DNA of 64,000 bases, from positions 1 through 64,000 of the forward strand of contig CALUQO010000006.1 in the NCBI GenBank assembly GCA_944322935.1, read 5' to 3'. The translations under genes were made by a program, and so were the position numbers. The first letter of the stretch is position 1. Each line of letters begins with the position of its first letter. This stretch comes from Candidatus Gastranaerophilales bacterium. GTDB taxonomy: Bacteria > Cyanobacteriota > Vampirovibrionia > Gastranaerophilales > Gastranaerophilaceae. Positions 1 to 7,103 of this stretch are shown one piece after another. The notes beneath the pieces were generated by a model. It worked only from the letters and a program-made list of their open reading frames with translations. It ran no database searches and was not told the origin of the DNA.

Positions 1-47
1 ATATTCATATTTCAAAGTACTGTGTATTTAGTATTATAGCACAGTTT

Positions 48-608
48 TTAAGAAATTCTATCCTTCAGTACAAAAGTATGTATATGATTGGCCAATTCTT
101 TTTTGAATCTTTCCACCTCGGGGTTGTGCACAACATCGTAAGCAAAATAGCTTTTTATAGGCGTCATTGCACAGTATTGATGCAGCTTGTGCAGTGCAAT
201 AATAATATCCTCGGGGCTTGCACCGTTAAAGAATCCGTTTATGTCATCAAACGCCTCAAACGGCGAATTGCAGGTGAAAGAAAACATGTAGCGCTTGCCT
301 TGCATCAAACCGCCTTTGCCGTAATCCCGTGAACCTTCGTAAAATATGCCGTAGCGAAAAACTTCGTCGATATATTTTTTAAAAATCCACGGGACAGAAA
401 ACCAGTTCATAGGCGTCTGGTATATAATGACATCCGCCCATTTGTATTTTTCGATTTCTTCGTCAATATTAAAACCATTTTCTATAATGGTGGTTTTGAT
501 TTCATTTTCTGGCTGAATAATTGAAACAATCTCTTCAAAAAGTGTTCTGTTTAACCTGCCCTCGGAAAACGGGTAGTATTTGTGTCCGTTTATCACTAAA
601 AAGTTCAT
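48..608 (-). CDS. mdaB: MdaB-like NAD(P)H quinone reductase (flavodoxin fold)
   Basis: The 186-residue product matches the MdaB/NQO family, FAD-dependent cytoplasmic enzymes that reduce quinones by two electrons and so avoid radical formation. It opens with a flavodoxin-like strand (MNFLVINGHK), has the WADVIIYQTPMNWF segment and a PWIFKKYIDEVF helix near residues 57-85, and the GKGGLMQGKRYMFSFT strand near 97-112, all characteristic of MdaB. Its length is close to the E. coli protein (193). The ATG at 608 is the only good start. It is transcribed alone and not coupled to the next gene, 50 bases away. The substrate is not visible from sequence. Confidence 0.85.
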   Translation of the reverse strand: MNFLVINGHKYYPFSEGRLNRTLFEEIVSIIQPENEIKTTIIENGFNIDEEIEKYKWADVIIYQTPMNWFSVPWIFKKYIDEVFRYGIFYEGSRDYGKGGLMQGKRYMFSFTCNSPFEAFDDINGFFNGASPEDIIIALHKLHQYCAMTPIKSYFAYDVVHNPEVERFKKELANHIHTFVLKDRIS

Positions 609-657
609 ATTGATAAAATATAATAGAAAGTAAATTAATAAATCCTACACATATCCG

Positions 658-1623
658 TTATACAGATTGATTATAGTCGCTGCTGTTTTTCCATTGTACA
701 AATTTTTTAATGCCGTCAATAAATCTCGTAGACGGGGTATAGTTTAACAACTCGTGTGCTTTACTCCAGTCACATATAGTTTTGTCCACATCACCGGGCT
801 GCATTGGTAGCCTTTCTATAAGCGCTTTTTTATCCAGTACGGTTTCAATTGTTTCAATCATACGATTTAAGGATACCGGTTCTCCCCCGCCGAGGTTGAT
901 AATTTCGTAATTTGATTTGTCATATTCCATTGCTGCCGTAATGCCTGAAATAATATCATCAATAAATGTATAATCCCGCAAAGTTTCTCCGGTGCCAAAA
1001 ACAGGTATCGGGTTGTTTTCGGATATTAGCCTTACGAATTTATTGATTGCCAGATCAGGACGTTGCCTCGGGCCATAAACCGTGAAAAACCTAAGGCATA
1101 CGGATTTTATGTCATAAAGTTTTGAATAGGTATAAATAATTTGTTCGCAGGCGGACTTTGTTGCGGCGTAAACGGAAATAGGTTCCGTTACTTTTAGGTT
1201 TTCAGAGAATATTGATTCTTTGCGATTGCCGTAAACAGAGCTTGAGGAAGCGAAAATCAATTTTTGCACCTTGTGTTTTTTCATCATTTCAAGAATATGC
1301 ACTGTCCCCTCAATATTACATTTTACATATTCCAAAGGCATTTCCAAAGAAGGCCTTACACCTGCTCTTGCTGCAATATGTATAACAATATCGATATTGT
1401 TCTCTTTGAATATTTCTTCTAACAATTCATCGTCAAGGATATCACCGCGGTATAATTTGTAATTGGGATGATTGAGTACGTTTTTTATGTTATTTTCTTT
1501 GATTTTAGGGTTGTAATAATCATTAAAATTGTCAATAACAACTATTTTGTTATCGTCAATTAATTTTTCTGCTAAGCTTGAGCCGATAAAACCGGCACCG
1601 CCTGTAATTAAAATATTTTTCAT
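658..1623 (-). CDS. NAD-dependent sugar epimerase, UDP-glucuronate 4-epimerase-like
   Basis: An extended short-chain dehydrogenase of 321 residues. It has the Rossmann motif GGAGFIGS at residues 8-15, SSSSVYG at about 125-131, and the catalytic Tyr-x-x-x-Lys in YAATK near 152-156. The AARAGVRPS and RFFTVYGPRQRPD segments are typical of UDP-glucuronate 4-epimerases rather than GalE. The likely role is making a sugar nucleotide such as UDP-galacturonate for surface polysaccharide. It lies 7 bases downstream of a family-2 glycosyltransferase on the same strand, so the two are probably co-transcribed. A CAGGTAG ribosome site precedes the ATG. UDP-glucose 4-epimerase activity cannot be excluded. 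Confidence 0.85.
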   Translation of the reverse strand: MKNILITGGAGFIGSSLAEKLIDDNKIVVIDNFNDYYNPKIKENNIKNVLNHPNYKLYRGDILDDELLEEIFKENNIDIVIHIAARAGVRPSLEMPLEYVKCNIEGTVHILEMMKKHKVQKLIFASSSSVYGNRKESIFSENLKVTEPISVYAATKSACEQIIYTYSKLYDIKSVCLRFFTVYGPRQRPDLAINKFVRLISENNPIPVFGTGETLRDYTFIDDIISGITAAMEYDKSNYEIINLGGGEPVSLNRMIETIETVLDKKALIERLPMQPGDVDKTICDWSKAHELLNYTPSTRFIDGIKKFVQWKNSSDYNQSV

Positions 1624-1630
1624 AATCTTA

Positions 1631-2659
1631 CTACCTGTTTTTTAACCGGAAACTCAATCCTAAAATCGTAAGTTTTTTAACAATCTTGCCATCTTGTGTT
1701 GCGTACTTTATTGAAAATATTTTCTGCAATATAGTCTTTACCGGATTAAACAATTTTGTGCAAAAATAGTTATAATCTTCCAAAGCCAATTCTTTTTTCA
1801 TTGATTTTTTGAAAGATTTTAAATGCTCTTTAGTTTCAATATTTTTTATTTCGTTTTTAAAACACCCTACAAAAGCATTCTTAAGTTCTGCATTATACTT
1901 CTGCCAGAGGCTGTTTTTTTCAAAAAATTCTTTTGTGTATAAATAGGCTTTTATAATATTTTGCGCTTTATCTCCTCTCTTAGAGGTTATGGAACCTACC
2001 CTGTTAATCCTGTAGAATATAAGGTTTTCATCAACAATGCAGATTCTTTTGGCAAGAGCTGTTGTGGCATAAGTAAAAAATACATCCGTACAGGATTTTA
2101 TATCCTGAAATAAAAGCCCGTTGTTAAAGATAAAATCTTTTTTATACATCTTTGTCCATGGAGCCATAGGCAAAAAAGAAAACTTGCCCTGCTGTATATC
2201 ATCTATACAAAAGACTTCTTTGTCAGGTAAAAAGTTTTTGTTTATTTGAGATTTTTTGTCCGTAATTTCTTTTGTCGAGTCATCGTAAAACTTGTAAGAG
2301 GTAACAACAAAATCCGCATTGTAATTTGATGCTTTGGTATAAAGTTTTTCTAACAGCGTTGTATCAAAGTAATCATCGGAGTCTAAAAACATTAAGTATT
2401 CGCCGACTGCATATTTCATTCCCAGATTGCGGGTGCTGCTCAGTCCGCCGTTAGGCTGTGTAAAAACTTTTACCCTGCTGTCCTTGGCTGCATAATCGTT
2501 TAGTATGTCTAAACTTCTGTCTGTGGAGCTGTCGTTGATACATATCAGCTCAAAATCTTTAAAAGTTTGGTTCAAAATGGAATCCAAACATTCGTTGAGA
2601 TATTTTTCTACATTATAAACAGAAAGAATTACAGAGATTTTAATATTATTGTTTTCCAT
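1631..2659 (-). CDS. Family 2 glycosyltransferase
   Basis: The first ~110 residues form a GT-A domain: ISVILSVYNVEKYL at the N terminus, INDSSTDRS near residue 40, QPNGGLSSTRNLG near 68-80, and the metal and sugar-nucleotide binding motif DSDD near residue 93. The remaining ~230 residues are a less conserved helical and basic C-terminal part without clear membrane segments. Such enzymes transfer single sugars to LPS or capsule precursors on the cytoplasmic side. It is followed on the same strand by the epimerase and preceded by an Xre regulator. Donor and acceptor cannot be told from sequence. Confidence 0.9.
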   Translation of the reverse strand: MENNNIKISVILSVYNVEKYLNECLDSILNQTFKDFELICINDSSTDRSLDILNDYAAKDSRVKVFTQPNGGLSSTRNLGMKYAVGEYLMFLDSDDYFDTTLLEKLYTKASNYNADFVVTSYKFYDDSTKEITDKKSQINKNFLPDKEVFCIDDIQQGKFSFLPMAPWTKMYKKDFIFNNGLLFQDIKSCTDVFFTYATTALAKRICIVDENLIFYRINRVGSITSKRGDKAQNIIKAYLYTKEFFEKNSLWQKYNAELKNAFVGCFKNEIKNIETKEHLKSFKKSMKKELALEDYNYFCTKLFNPVKTILQKIFSIKYATQDGKIVKKLTILGLSFRLKNR

Positions 2660-2678
2660 ATTTCTATATTTATCCTTG

Positions 2679-2996
2679 CTACATATTTATCAATATCCTG
2701 TACAAATTACGGATTTTTTCCTCCGGAGATTGTTCCAGTATTTTGTTAATCTCGGCGATAAGCTCTGTTTTGTTTTTTAGTGAGATATTGTCAAACAATA
2801 CGCCGGGGGCTGTGTTGAGCACATCACAGATTTTGTATAACAAATTCAGCGAAAGCGAGTTTTTTCCGCATTCTATACGGCTTAAATGTTTTGCGTCGAT
2901 ACCGACCTTTTCGGCAAGAAAATCCTGTGTAAGACCTCGTTTTTTTCTGATTTCTTTAATTTTTTTGCCAAGCAGAATATTTTGGTTTATATCCAT
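2679..2996 (-). CDS. Xre-family transcriptional regulator
   Basis: A 105-residue protein with one helix-turn-helix of the Cro/CI type: KKIKEIRKKRGLTQDFLAEK, followed by a recognition segment around HLSRIECGK and the closing helix LNLLYKICDVLN. A ~35-residue charged helix follows. It sits 19 bases upstream of the glycosyltransferase/epimerase pair on the same strand and faces a divergent glycosyltransferase across an intergenic palindrome, so it probably regulates itself and these sugar-transfer genes. Upstream of the ATG there is no ribosome binding site. A CATAAT box ends six bases before the start, compatible with a leaderless message. Confidence 0.85.
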   Translation of the reverse strand: MDINQNILLGKKIKEIRKKRGLTQDFLAEKVGIDAKHLSRIECGKNSLSLNLLYKICDVLNTAPGVLFDNISLKNKTELIAEINKILEQSPEEKIRNLYRILINM

Positions 2997-3062
2997 TTAT
3001 TTATTATGACAATCTTTTTAAAGTCAAAAAACCAAGTTTTATATCACCTTTTTTAGGTAAAA

Positions 3063-3099
3063 TTGACATGCATAGTCACTACAACTATAATCATTATAG
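3063..3099 (+). promoter_or_regulatory. Consensus sigma-70 promoter with palindrome over the -10 box
   Basis: TTGACA at 3063-3068 and TATAAT at 3086-3091 are both perfect consensus hexamers with an exact 17-base spacer, reading toward the glycosyltransferase at 3214. The -10 lies inside the 15-base palindrome CTATAATCATTATAG (3085-3099). A repressor bound there would block the promoter, and the divergent Xre gene is the obvious candidate. The predicted leader is about 115 bases. Another TATAAT at 3162-3167 lacks a good -35. Confidence 0.6.
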
Positions 3100-3213
3100 A
3101 TTTTTTACGCAAAAAACAATGTTATTTATCACGATTGAATGTAAAAATTATTTTATGACGCTATAATTAAAAACAACAAAATAACAAAAAACAGGGAAAT
3201 AACAAAAAAATTT

Positions 3214-4005
3214 ATGATACCGAAAATTATTCATTACGTGTGGGTTGGTGACAAAGAAAAACCGGAATTTGTTTTAAAATGCATTGAAAGCTGGAAAAAA
3301 TACTGTCCCGATTATGAAATTGTGGAATGGAACAATGAAAAGTTCGAAAAAATAAAAAACGAATACTCTCAGCAGGCATATGAAAACAAAAAATGGGCTT
3401 TTGTTTCGGATTACATAAGACTTTATGCACTTTACAACTACGGCGGTGTTTATCTTGATACGGATTCCGAAATTACACAAAATATAGACAAATTTTTATC
3501 AAACGAGTTTTTCACAGGATTTGAAGTTTATAAAAATAAATTTGGAATACTTGCATCACCAATAGGAGTAATTCCAAAAAATAAAATAATTAAATATATA
3601 CTTGAATATTACCAAACAAATTCATTTATAACGAAAAAAGGTATAAACACCACAACAATAAACAAAAGAATGTCGCAATATCTGGAAAAAGAATACAACA
3701 TTAAACAACCTTATGACGGAGAAAAAACGCTGAAATTAAAAGACGGCTGCATAATTTATCCGTACTATTACTTCTGCCAGAAAAAAGAAGCTCACGAAAA
3801 TTACGCTATACACCACTATCAGGGCTCATGGCTTGATAGCTATAAACGAAAAGTTATATTTAAAATCGGAAAATACAAACTGGCAAAAATGAAATACCTT
3901 AAAACCAAAGACCCTAATGTTTTTCCATTGTTAAAAAATGAGCGTATTATTTTCTTATGCAAAATCAGTACATACAAATACCTATTACTAATAAAAGTTT
4001 TATAA
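3214..4005 (+). CDS. GT32/OCH1-like glycosyltransferase with DXD motif
   Basis: The 263-residue product has the signature of the Gly_transf_sug family: the start IPKIIHYVWVGD, WNNEKFE near residue 44, then KWAFVSDYIRLYALYNYGGV and the DTD motif in YLDTDSE near 85-91. These bacterial capsule and LPS glycosyltransferases use a metal held by the DXD pair. No signal or membrane segment is seen at the N terminus; the C terminus is basic with a mildly hydrophobic end. It is divergent from the Xre and polysaccharide genes and probably belongs to the same surface-sugar locus. Sugar specificity is unknown. Confidence 0.9.
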   Translation: MIPKIIHYVWVGDKEKPEFVLKCIESWKKYCPDYEIVEWNNEKFEKIKNEYSQQAYENKKWAFVSDYIRLYALYNYGGVYLDTDSEITQNIDKFLSNEFFTGFEVYKNKFGILASPIGVIPKNKIIKYILEYYQTNSFITKKGINTTTINKRMSQYLEKEYNIKQPYDGEKTLKLKDGCIIYPYYYFCQKKEAHENYAIHHYQGSWLDSYKRKVIFKIGKYKLAKMKYLKTKDPNVFPLLKNERIIFLCKISTYKYLLLIKVL

Positions 4006-4029
4006 AAAATTTTTAGTTGCGGCATAAAA

Positions 4030-4209
4030 TTAGAATTTCAAGGAATCATAAACTCTCTTAATCTCTTGAATATCTTGCCACATGAGCCATTTTGGGCCGC
4101 CTTTTTCACGAGAATCATTACGTAAAAGATAAGAGGGATGAAAAATCGGCATCATCTTTGAACCATACGGCCCGTCAAACCACAGAGCGCGCATTTTCGT
4201 TATACCACT
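4030..4209 (-). pseudogene. 3' remnant of a family-4 uracil-DNA glycosylase gene
   Basis: Reading the minus strand from about 4209 to the stop at 4030-4032 gives the C-terminal end of a type-4 uracil-DNA glycosylase: ITKMRALWFDG, then MMPIFHPSYLLRN, which is the conserved uracil-recognition loop (HPSYLLR) with its catalytic-site His, and a WQDIQEIKRVYDSL helix. There is no start codon with a usable context and the N-terminal two thirds are missing. The matching N-terminal piece lies at 5279-5377 on the same strand, so this is one half of a disrupted gene. The break lies just beside the stop of the antitoxin gene at 4216. Confidence 0.85.
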
Positions 4210-4215
4210 ATAATT

Positions 4216-4521
4216 TTAAGCAAGTTTTGTATCAATGCTCAATGTATATCCCAAACCGTTAAGAATTTTGGAAATAGTGAGTAATGACGGAGCTTTTGTT
4301 TTTCCGTGCAAGATATCCACAAGATTGGCTCTATGCATCCCGATTTTTTCCGCAAATTGTTTTACGGTTGTACGTGCTTTGATAACCTGCTCCAATGCAC
4401 GATAAAAAGCACAATAATCGCCGTCTTCAATATATTCCAAAATGCTTTCTTTCAAATATATTTGTTGAAATTCCGGATCTTTCAATCTTTCATTCAAATA
4501 TTGCTCATGATTAATTGTCAT
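4216..4521 (-). CDS. HI1420-type addiction-module antitoxin (HTH)
   Basis: The 101-residue protein (from the ATG at 4521, preceded by AGGAGAA) belongs to the HTH antidote family paired with HI1419-type killer proteins. The N-terminal half begins MTINHEQYLNERLKDPEF and includes a helix rich in Tyr and Glu. The C-terminal half is a helix-turn-helix: TVKQFAEKIGMHRANLVDIL, then KAPSLLTISKILNGLGYTL. Antitoxins of this type bind the toxin and repress their own operon. Its start overlaps the end of the toxin gene by 11 bases, the usual toxin-first order. A longer reading with a start at 4608 would have no ribosome site. Confidence 0.85.
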   Translation of the reverse strand: MTINHEQYLNERLKDPEFQQIYLKESILEYIEDGDYCAFYRALEQVIKARTTVKQFAEKIGMHRANLVDILHGKTKAPSLLTISKILNGLGYTLSIDTKLA

Positions 4522-4844
4522 TGTTATTTCTCCTGTTAATAAAATCTTCATAATATTTATTGGCTTTTTGTATTGTTTTTTCTTGTTGAGATTTATCGCT
4601 TCCGGCAAGAATAAGAATTATTACATTATCCAGTTCTTTAAAATAAATTCTGTAACCTTTACCAAAATGCAAGCGTAATTCACTTAATTCGCTGTTCGTT
4701 AATCGTTTCCAATCACCTTTATTACCTTCTGCAAGCCTGTCCAATCTTGTGAATACTTTAGCCTGATAAAGCGGGGTAAGTTTTTCTAACCAATCTATAT
4801 AAGGACATTTTCCTTCTTTTGTAGTGTAATATTCAATTTTTCAT
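4511..4844 (-). pseudogene. HI1419/RelE-like addiction-module toxin, frameshifted at start
   Basis: The body is a RelE/ParE-superfamily killer protein: YYTTKEGKCPYIDWLEKL, then TRLDRLAEGNKGDWKRL, ELRLHFGKGYRIYFKE and LILAGSDKSQQEKTIQKA, the pattern of the HI1419 family. The only ATG that would give the full protein (4844-4842) is followed by five A and runs into TGA at codon 4. With four A the reading is MKIEYYTTKEG and continues to the stop at 4511 (about 110 residues, the family length). As written there is no in-frame ATG; the first plausible alternative is TTG at 4744, which removes a third of the fold. It is therefore an inactivated toxin, a sequencing error, or a gene needing slippage. 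Confidence 0.75.
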
Positions 4845-4854
4845 AACTTATTTA

Positions 4855-4874
4855 GTGTAGCATATTTACTACAC
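4855..4874. promoter_or_regulatory. Candidate toxin-antitoxin operator
   Basis: GTGTAG and CTACAC form a perfect inverted repeat with an 8-base AT spacer, 10 to 30 bases upstream of the toxin ATG. On the minus strand the spacer reads TAAATATG, where a -10 element would lie. This is the expected place for autorepression by the HTH antitoxin. Confidence 0.45.
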
Positions 4875-4931
4875 CAAATCAATGCTAAAACAATTTTGTC
4901 CCCAAAAAACTTTGATCTGTCCCCCAAAAAA

Positions 4932-5137
4932 CGTAATCAATCAGTAGGACGTATTTAAAATAAAAAAATTTATGTATGTAGCATCATATCCGACCTTTGT
5001 AAGAACTCTGAAAAAATGATTAAGTATCATTTTTTTAGAGTTCTTTTCAAAGAATGGGTGGCACATAAAGCATAAATCTTTATTTTTTTATCTAACATTT
5101 TTTATAAATTAATTAATTGTCCTACTCATCGATTACG
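4932..5137. repeat. MITE-like element with 19-bp terminal inverted repeats
   Basis: The ends CGTAATCAATCAGTAGGAC (4932-4950) and, as reverse complement of 5119-5137, CGTAATCGATGAGTAGGAC differ at only two positions. Similarity continues outward as CCCAAAAAA versus CCCATAAAAA. The ~206-base interior has no reading frame of note but holds a 45-base hairpin (5001-5045). Just outside the left end TGTCCCCAAAAAAC occurs twice (4898-4910 and 4919-4932). No transposase is present, so this looks like a non-autonomous element. A related end occurs at 36031-36053. Confidence 0.6.
5001..5045. repeat. Long hairpin inside the MITE-like element
   Basis: Two 20-base arms, AAGAACTCTGAAAAAATGAT and its reverse complement with a single mismatch, are separated by TAAGT. 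It could fold as RNA or extrude as DNA. It is not downstream of any intact gene, so a terminator role is not indicated. Confidence 0.6.
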
Positions 5138-5278
5138 TTTTTATGGGTACACTTCATACCTGCCCAACAAAATGCATTGTCAAAACGATAATAAAACGTG
5201 CTGTCATTCTGAAGCATCAGACTTTTGATGCTCGCGCCAATCGTTTGTGTTCAGAATCTGAACAATGGTGGAATCTGC

Positions 5279-5377
5279 TTTTGTACGGGTTTGGCCCAAC
5301 GGGCATTTAAAACACTCACGGCATTTTTCCTCTGTTTTGTCCAGCAGCTGCCTGATTTCACTCAAATCTGTCTGCAT
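5279..5377 (-). pseudogene. 5' remnant of the same uracil-DNA glycosylase gene
   Basis: From the ATG at 5377 (preceded by GAAGGGA) the minus strand encodes 33 residues ending in KCRECFKCPLGQTRTK. Cys-x-x-Cys-Pro-Leu-Gly is the N-terminal iron-sulfur motif of family-4 uracil-DNA glycosylases. After the RTK the frame continues to 5204 with residues unlike the family, which should go on to a GEAPG motif. About 110-120 central residues, including two further cluster cysteines and the water-activating residue, are absent. The 3' fragment is at 4030-4209. Confidence 0.8.
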
Positions 5378-5479
5378 AAATAAAATATCCCTTCTGTTTG
5401 TTAATTGTACTACAATTACGTAAAACCGTGCCAATTTTTGTGTTAAAATATAACCATAGAAAAAAACAGGAGGTGTGTT

Positions 5480-5896
5480 ATGTATACAATCAAAGAAGTT
5501 GCCGACAAAATTGACGTATCAGAACACACTTTGAGATTCTGGGCCAAAAGCGGTTTTTTCCCTTTTATCAAAAGAAATGAAAATAACATACGTTTATTTT
5601 CCGACACTGACCTTGAATGGGTAAAAATAGTAAAATGCCTACGCGCTGTCGGAACAGAAAACAAAGCAATAAAAAAATATATAGACCTTTGCATAATAGG
5701 TGACAGTACTATAAAAGAACGTTATGAAATAATCTGCGCCACAAAACAAAAAGCCCTGCAGCAAATGCAAAATCTGAAACAGCAGCTTGATTTGCTGGAT
5801 TATAAAGAACAGTTTTACCAGAATCTAATAAAAAATGACCTCGAAGACACCTGGAATCCAATGAATAAAATAAGCCCCAAAGATAAAGTTGTATAA
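5480..5896 (+). CDS. MerR-family transcriptional regulator
   Basis: A 138-residue MerR protein. The N-terminal winged helix reads MYTIKEVADKIDVSEHTLRF with RLFSDTDLEWVKIVKCLRAVG as the second part, and residues 75-125 form the long dimerisation coiled coil (QKALQQMQNLKQQLDLLDYK). There is no conserved cysteine pair in the C-terminal region, so a metal-sensing role is not indicated; the closest style is the MerR group linked to small aldehydes or redox stress. AGGAGGTG lies 6 bases before the ATG. The next gene downstream is a secreted cupin whose promoter has the stretched spacer typical of MerR targets. Confidence 0.85.
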   Translation: MYTIKEVADKIDVSEHTLRFWAKSGFFPFIKRNENNIRLFSDTDLEWVKIVKCLRAVGTENKAIKKYIDLCIIGDSTIKERYEIICATKQKALQQMQNLKQQLDLLDYKEQFYQNLIKNDLEDTWNPMNKISPKDKVV

Positions 5897-5998
5897 CATT
5901 TCAGGTATGAACACAAACGCATAATGTACGCCATTGCCCCCCCGCAAAACATCAACTCCAGAACAAAATGCAATACAAAAAATATTTTATTCTAACTA

Positions 5999-6029
5999 TT
6001 GACTGATAGCCGCTCTAAGGTACTAAACT
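5999..6029 (+). promoter_or_regulatory. Candidate MerR-type promoter upstream of the cupin gene
   Basis: TTGACT (5999-6004) and TAAACT (6024-6029) are separated by 19 bases instead of 17, the spacing that MerR activators correct by DNA distortion. The spacer contains CTCTAAGG. It lies 40 bases ahead of the cupin ATG and 100 bases after merR. Dyad symmetry in the spacer is weak. Confidence 0.4.
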
Positions 6030-6068
6030 AAAAATATAGTTTACAAATTATTTTTTGGAGCAAAAAAC

Positions 6069-6530
6069 ATGAAGAAAAAAGCACTGACTACTTTAACGGC
6101 ATTTTTATTGTTAACAGGAGGATTATCAGCAATGGCAAACAACATAGAACAACCTTTTGCTATGGGTGACGTTAACCCCTACGGCAAATTTTTTACGGGA
6201 ACAACACATCTTAACATGCTTGTTACAAAAGATGACACATTTAACTCTTCAATCGGAAACGTTACGTTTGACGCCGGCGCAAGAACAAACTGGCACAAAC
6301 ATTCCGGCGGTCAAATCCTTCTTGTAACAGCCGGTGAGGGAAGATATCAGGAAAAGGGCAAAGATATACAAATTTTGAAAAAAGGTGACGTTGTAAAAAT
6401 TCCGCCAAATGCCGAACACTGGCATGGTGCGGCTCCTAACAGCATGTTTGCTCATATTTCTATTGAACCGAATATTCCCAACAATGAAACAACATGGCTG
6501 GAGCCGGTTACAGACAAGGAATATAAGTAG
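6069..6530 (+). CDS. Secreted cupin-domain protein
   Basis: A cleavable signal peptide is visible: KKKALTTLTAFLLLTGGLSA followed by MANN, with cleavage likely near residue 25. The rest is one cupin barrel. Motif 1 is WHKHSGGQILLVTAGEGRY, with two His and the Gln in the position of the usual Glu. Motif 2 is PPNAEHWHGAAP with the third metal-binding His. Related periplasmic cupins are often annotated as carboxymuconolactone-decarboxylase-associated or quercetin-dioxygenase-like, but the substrate is not defined. It probably forms a unit with the MerR regulator. TTGGAGC precedes the ATG. Confidence 0.8.
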   Translation: MKKKALTTLTAFLLLTGGLSAMANNIEQPFAMGDVNPYGKFFTGTTHLNMLVTKDDTFNSSIGNVTFDAGARTNWHKHSGGQILLVTAGEGRYQEKGKDIQILKKGDVVKIPPNAEHWHGAAPNSMFAHISIEPNIPNNETTWLEPVTDKEYK

Positions 6531-6651
6531 ACATCTTGATTTATACGGCAGCAAATAAATATGCTGCCGTTATTTTTCTGTTACAGACGGATGCATTCAT
6601 TTTAAACATGTGTTATTATATTTGTAGTAACAAGACATGAGGTGGTGTTTT

Positions 6652-7044
6652 ATGCAGGTAAAGAGTATTGGTTCGTCAGGAGCTTTAAATCGCAATTTTA
6701 AAGCAATGTTTGTGCAAAGTCCTGATTTGAACGAAGTAACGGTCTATGAAATACGCAATAACCGTTCAGAATACTGGCAAAAAGGTTTAAAAGATTTGAA
6801 TGCTATAAAAAAGGACACAAAGCTTGATTTAAGCATAGATACTCACGGGAAAGTTATTGTCACAAATCTTAAAAACAATAATTCAATTATCTGGCCCGAT
6901 CACGGAAATTTTTCCGATGATTTAAAAGAACTAAGCGATCCTGCATCAAAAGCCTATTACAATTTATTTTTAGCAGAGCAAAGCATAAGCGTAATGGATG
7001 AAATCCACAAAATTAATAATACATATTACGCGAAAAGAAGATAA
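6652..7044 (+). CDS. Lineage-type protein of unknown function with N-terminal Phe patch
   Basis: I do not recognise this family. I start it at 6652, six bases after GAGGTGG (6639-6645), rather than at the ATG at 6637 that lies within that ribosome site; this gives 130 residues. The first 20 are polar with the patch LNRNFKAMF (Phe16). The remainder is a small alpha/beta protein: two predicted strands (EVTVYEIRNNRSEYW, KVIVTNLKNNNSIIW) and C-terminal helices (DPASKAYYNLFLAEQS). There is no signal peptide or membrane segment. The gene stands alone and ends in a strong terminator shared with the convergent gene. Confidence 0.7.
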   Translation: MQVKSIGSSGALNRNFKAMFVQSPDLNEVTVYEIRNNRSEYWQKGLKDLNAIKKDTKLDLSIDTHGKVIVTNLKNNNSIIWPDHGNFSDDLKELSDPASKAYYNLFLAEQSISVMDEIHKINNTYYAKRR

Positions 7045-7050
7045 CTAAAA

Positions 7051-7082
7051 AAGTCCTCTATAAAAATTTATAGAGGACTTTT
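7051..7082. terminator. Bidirectional rho-independent terminator
   Basis: AAGTCCTCTATAAA pairs with TTTATAGAGGACTT almost without a loop, followed by T-rich sequence on both strands. It lies between two convergent genes. Confidence 0.85.
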
Positions 7083-7103
7083 GGTTTATGTTAATCGGGA
7101 AAA

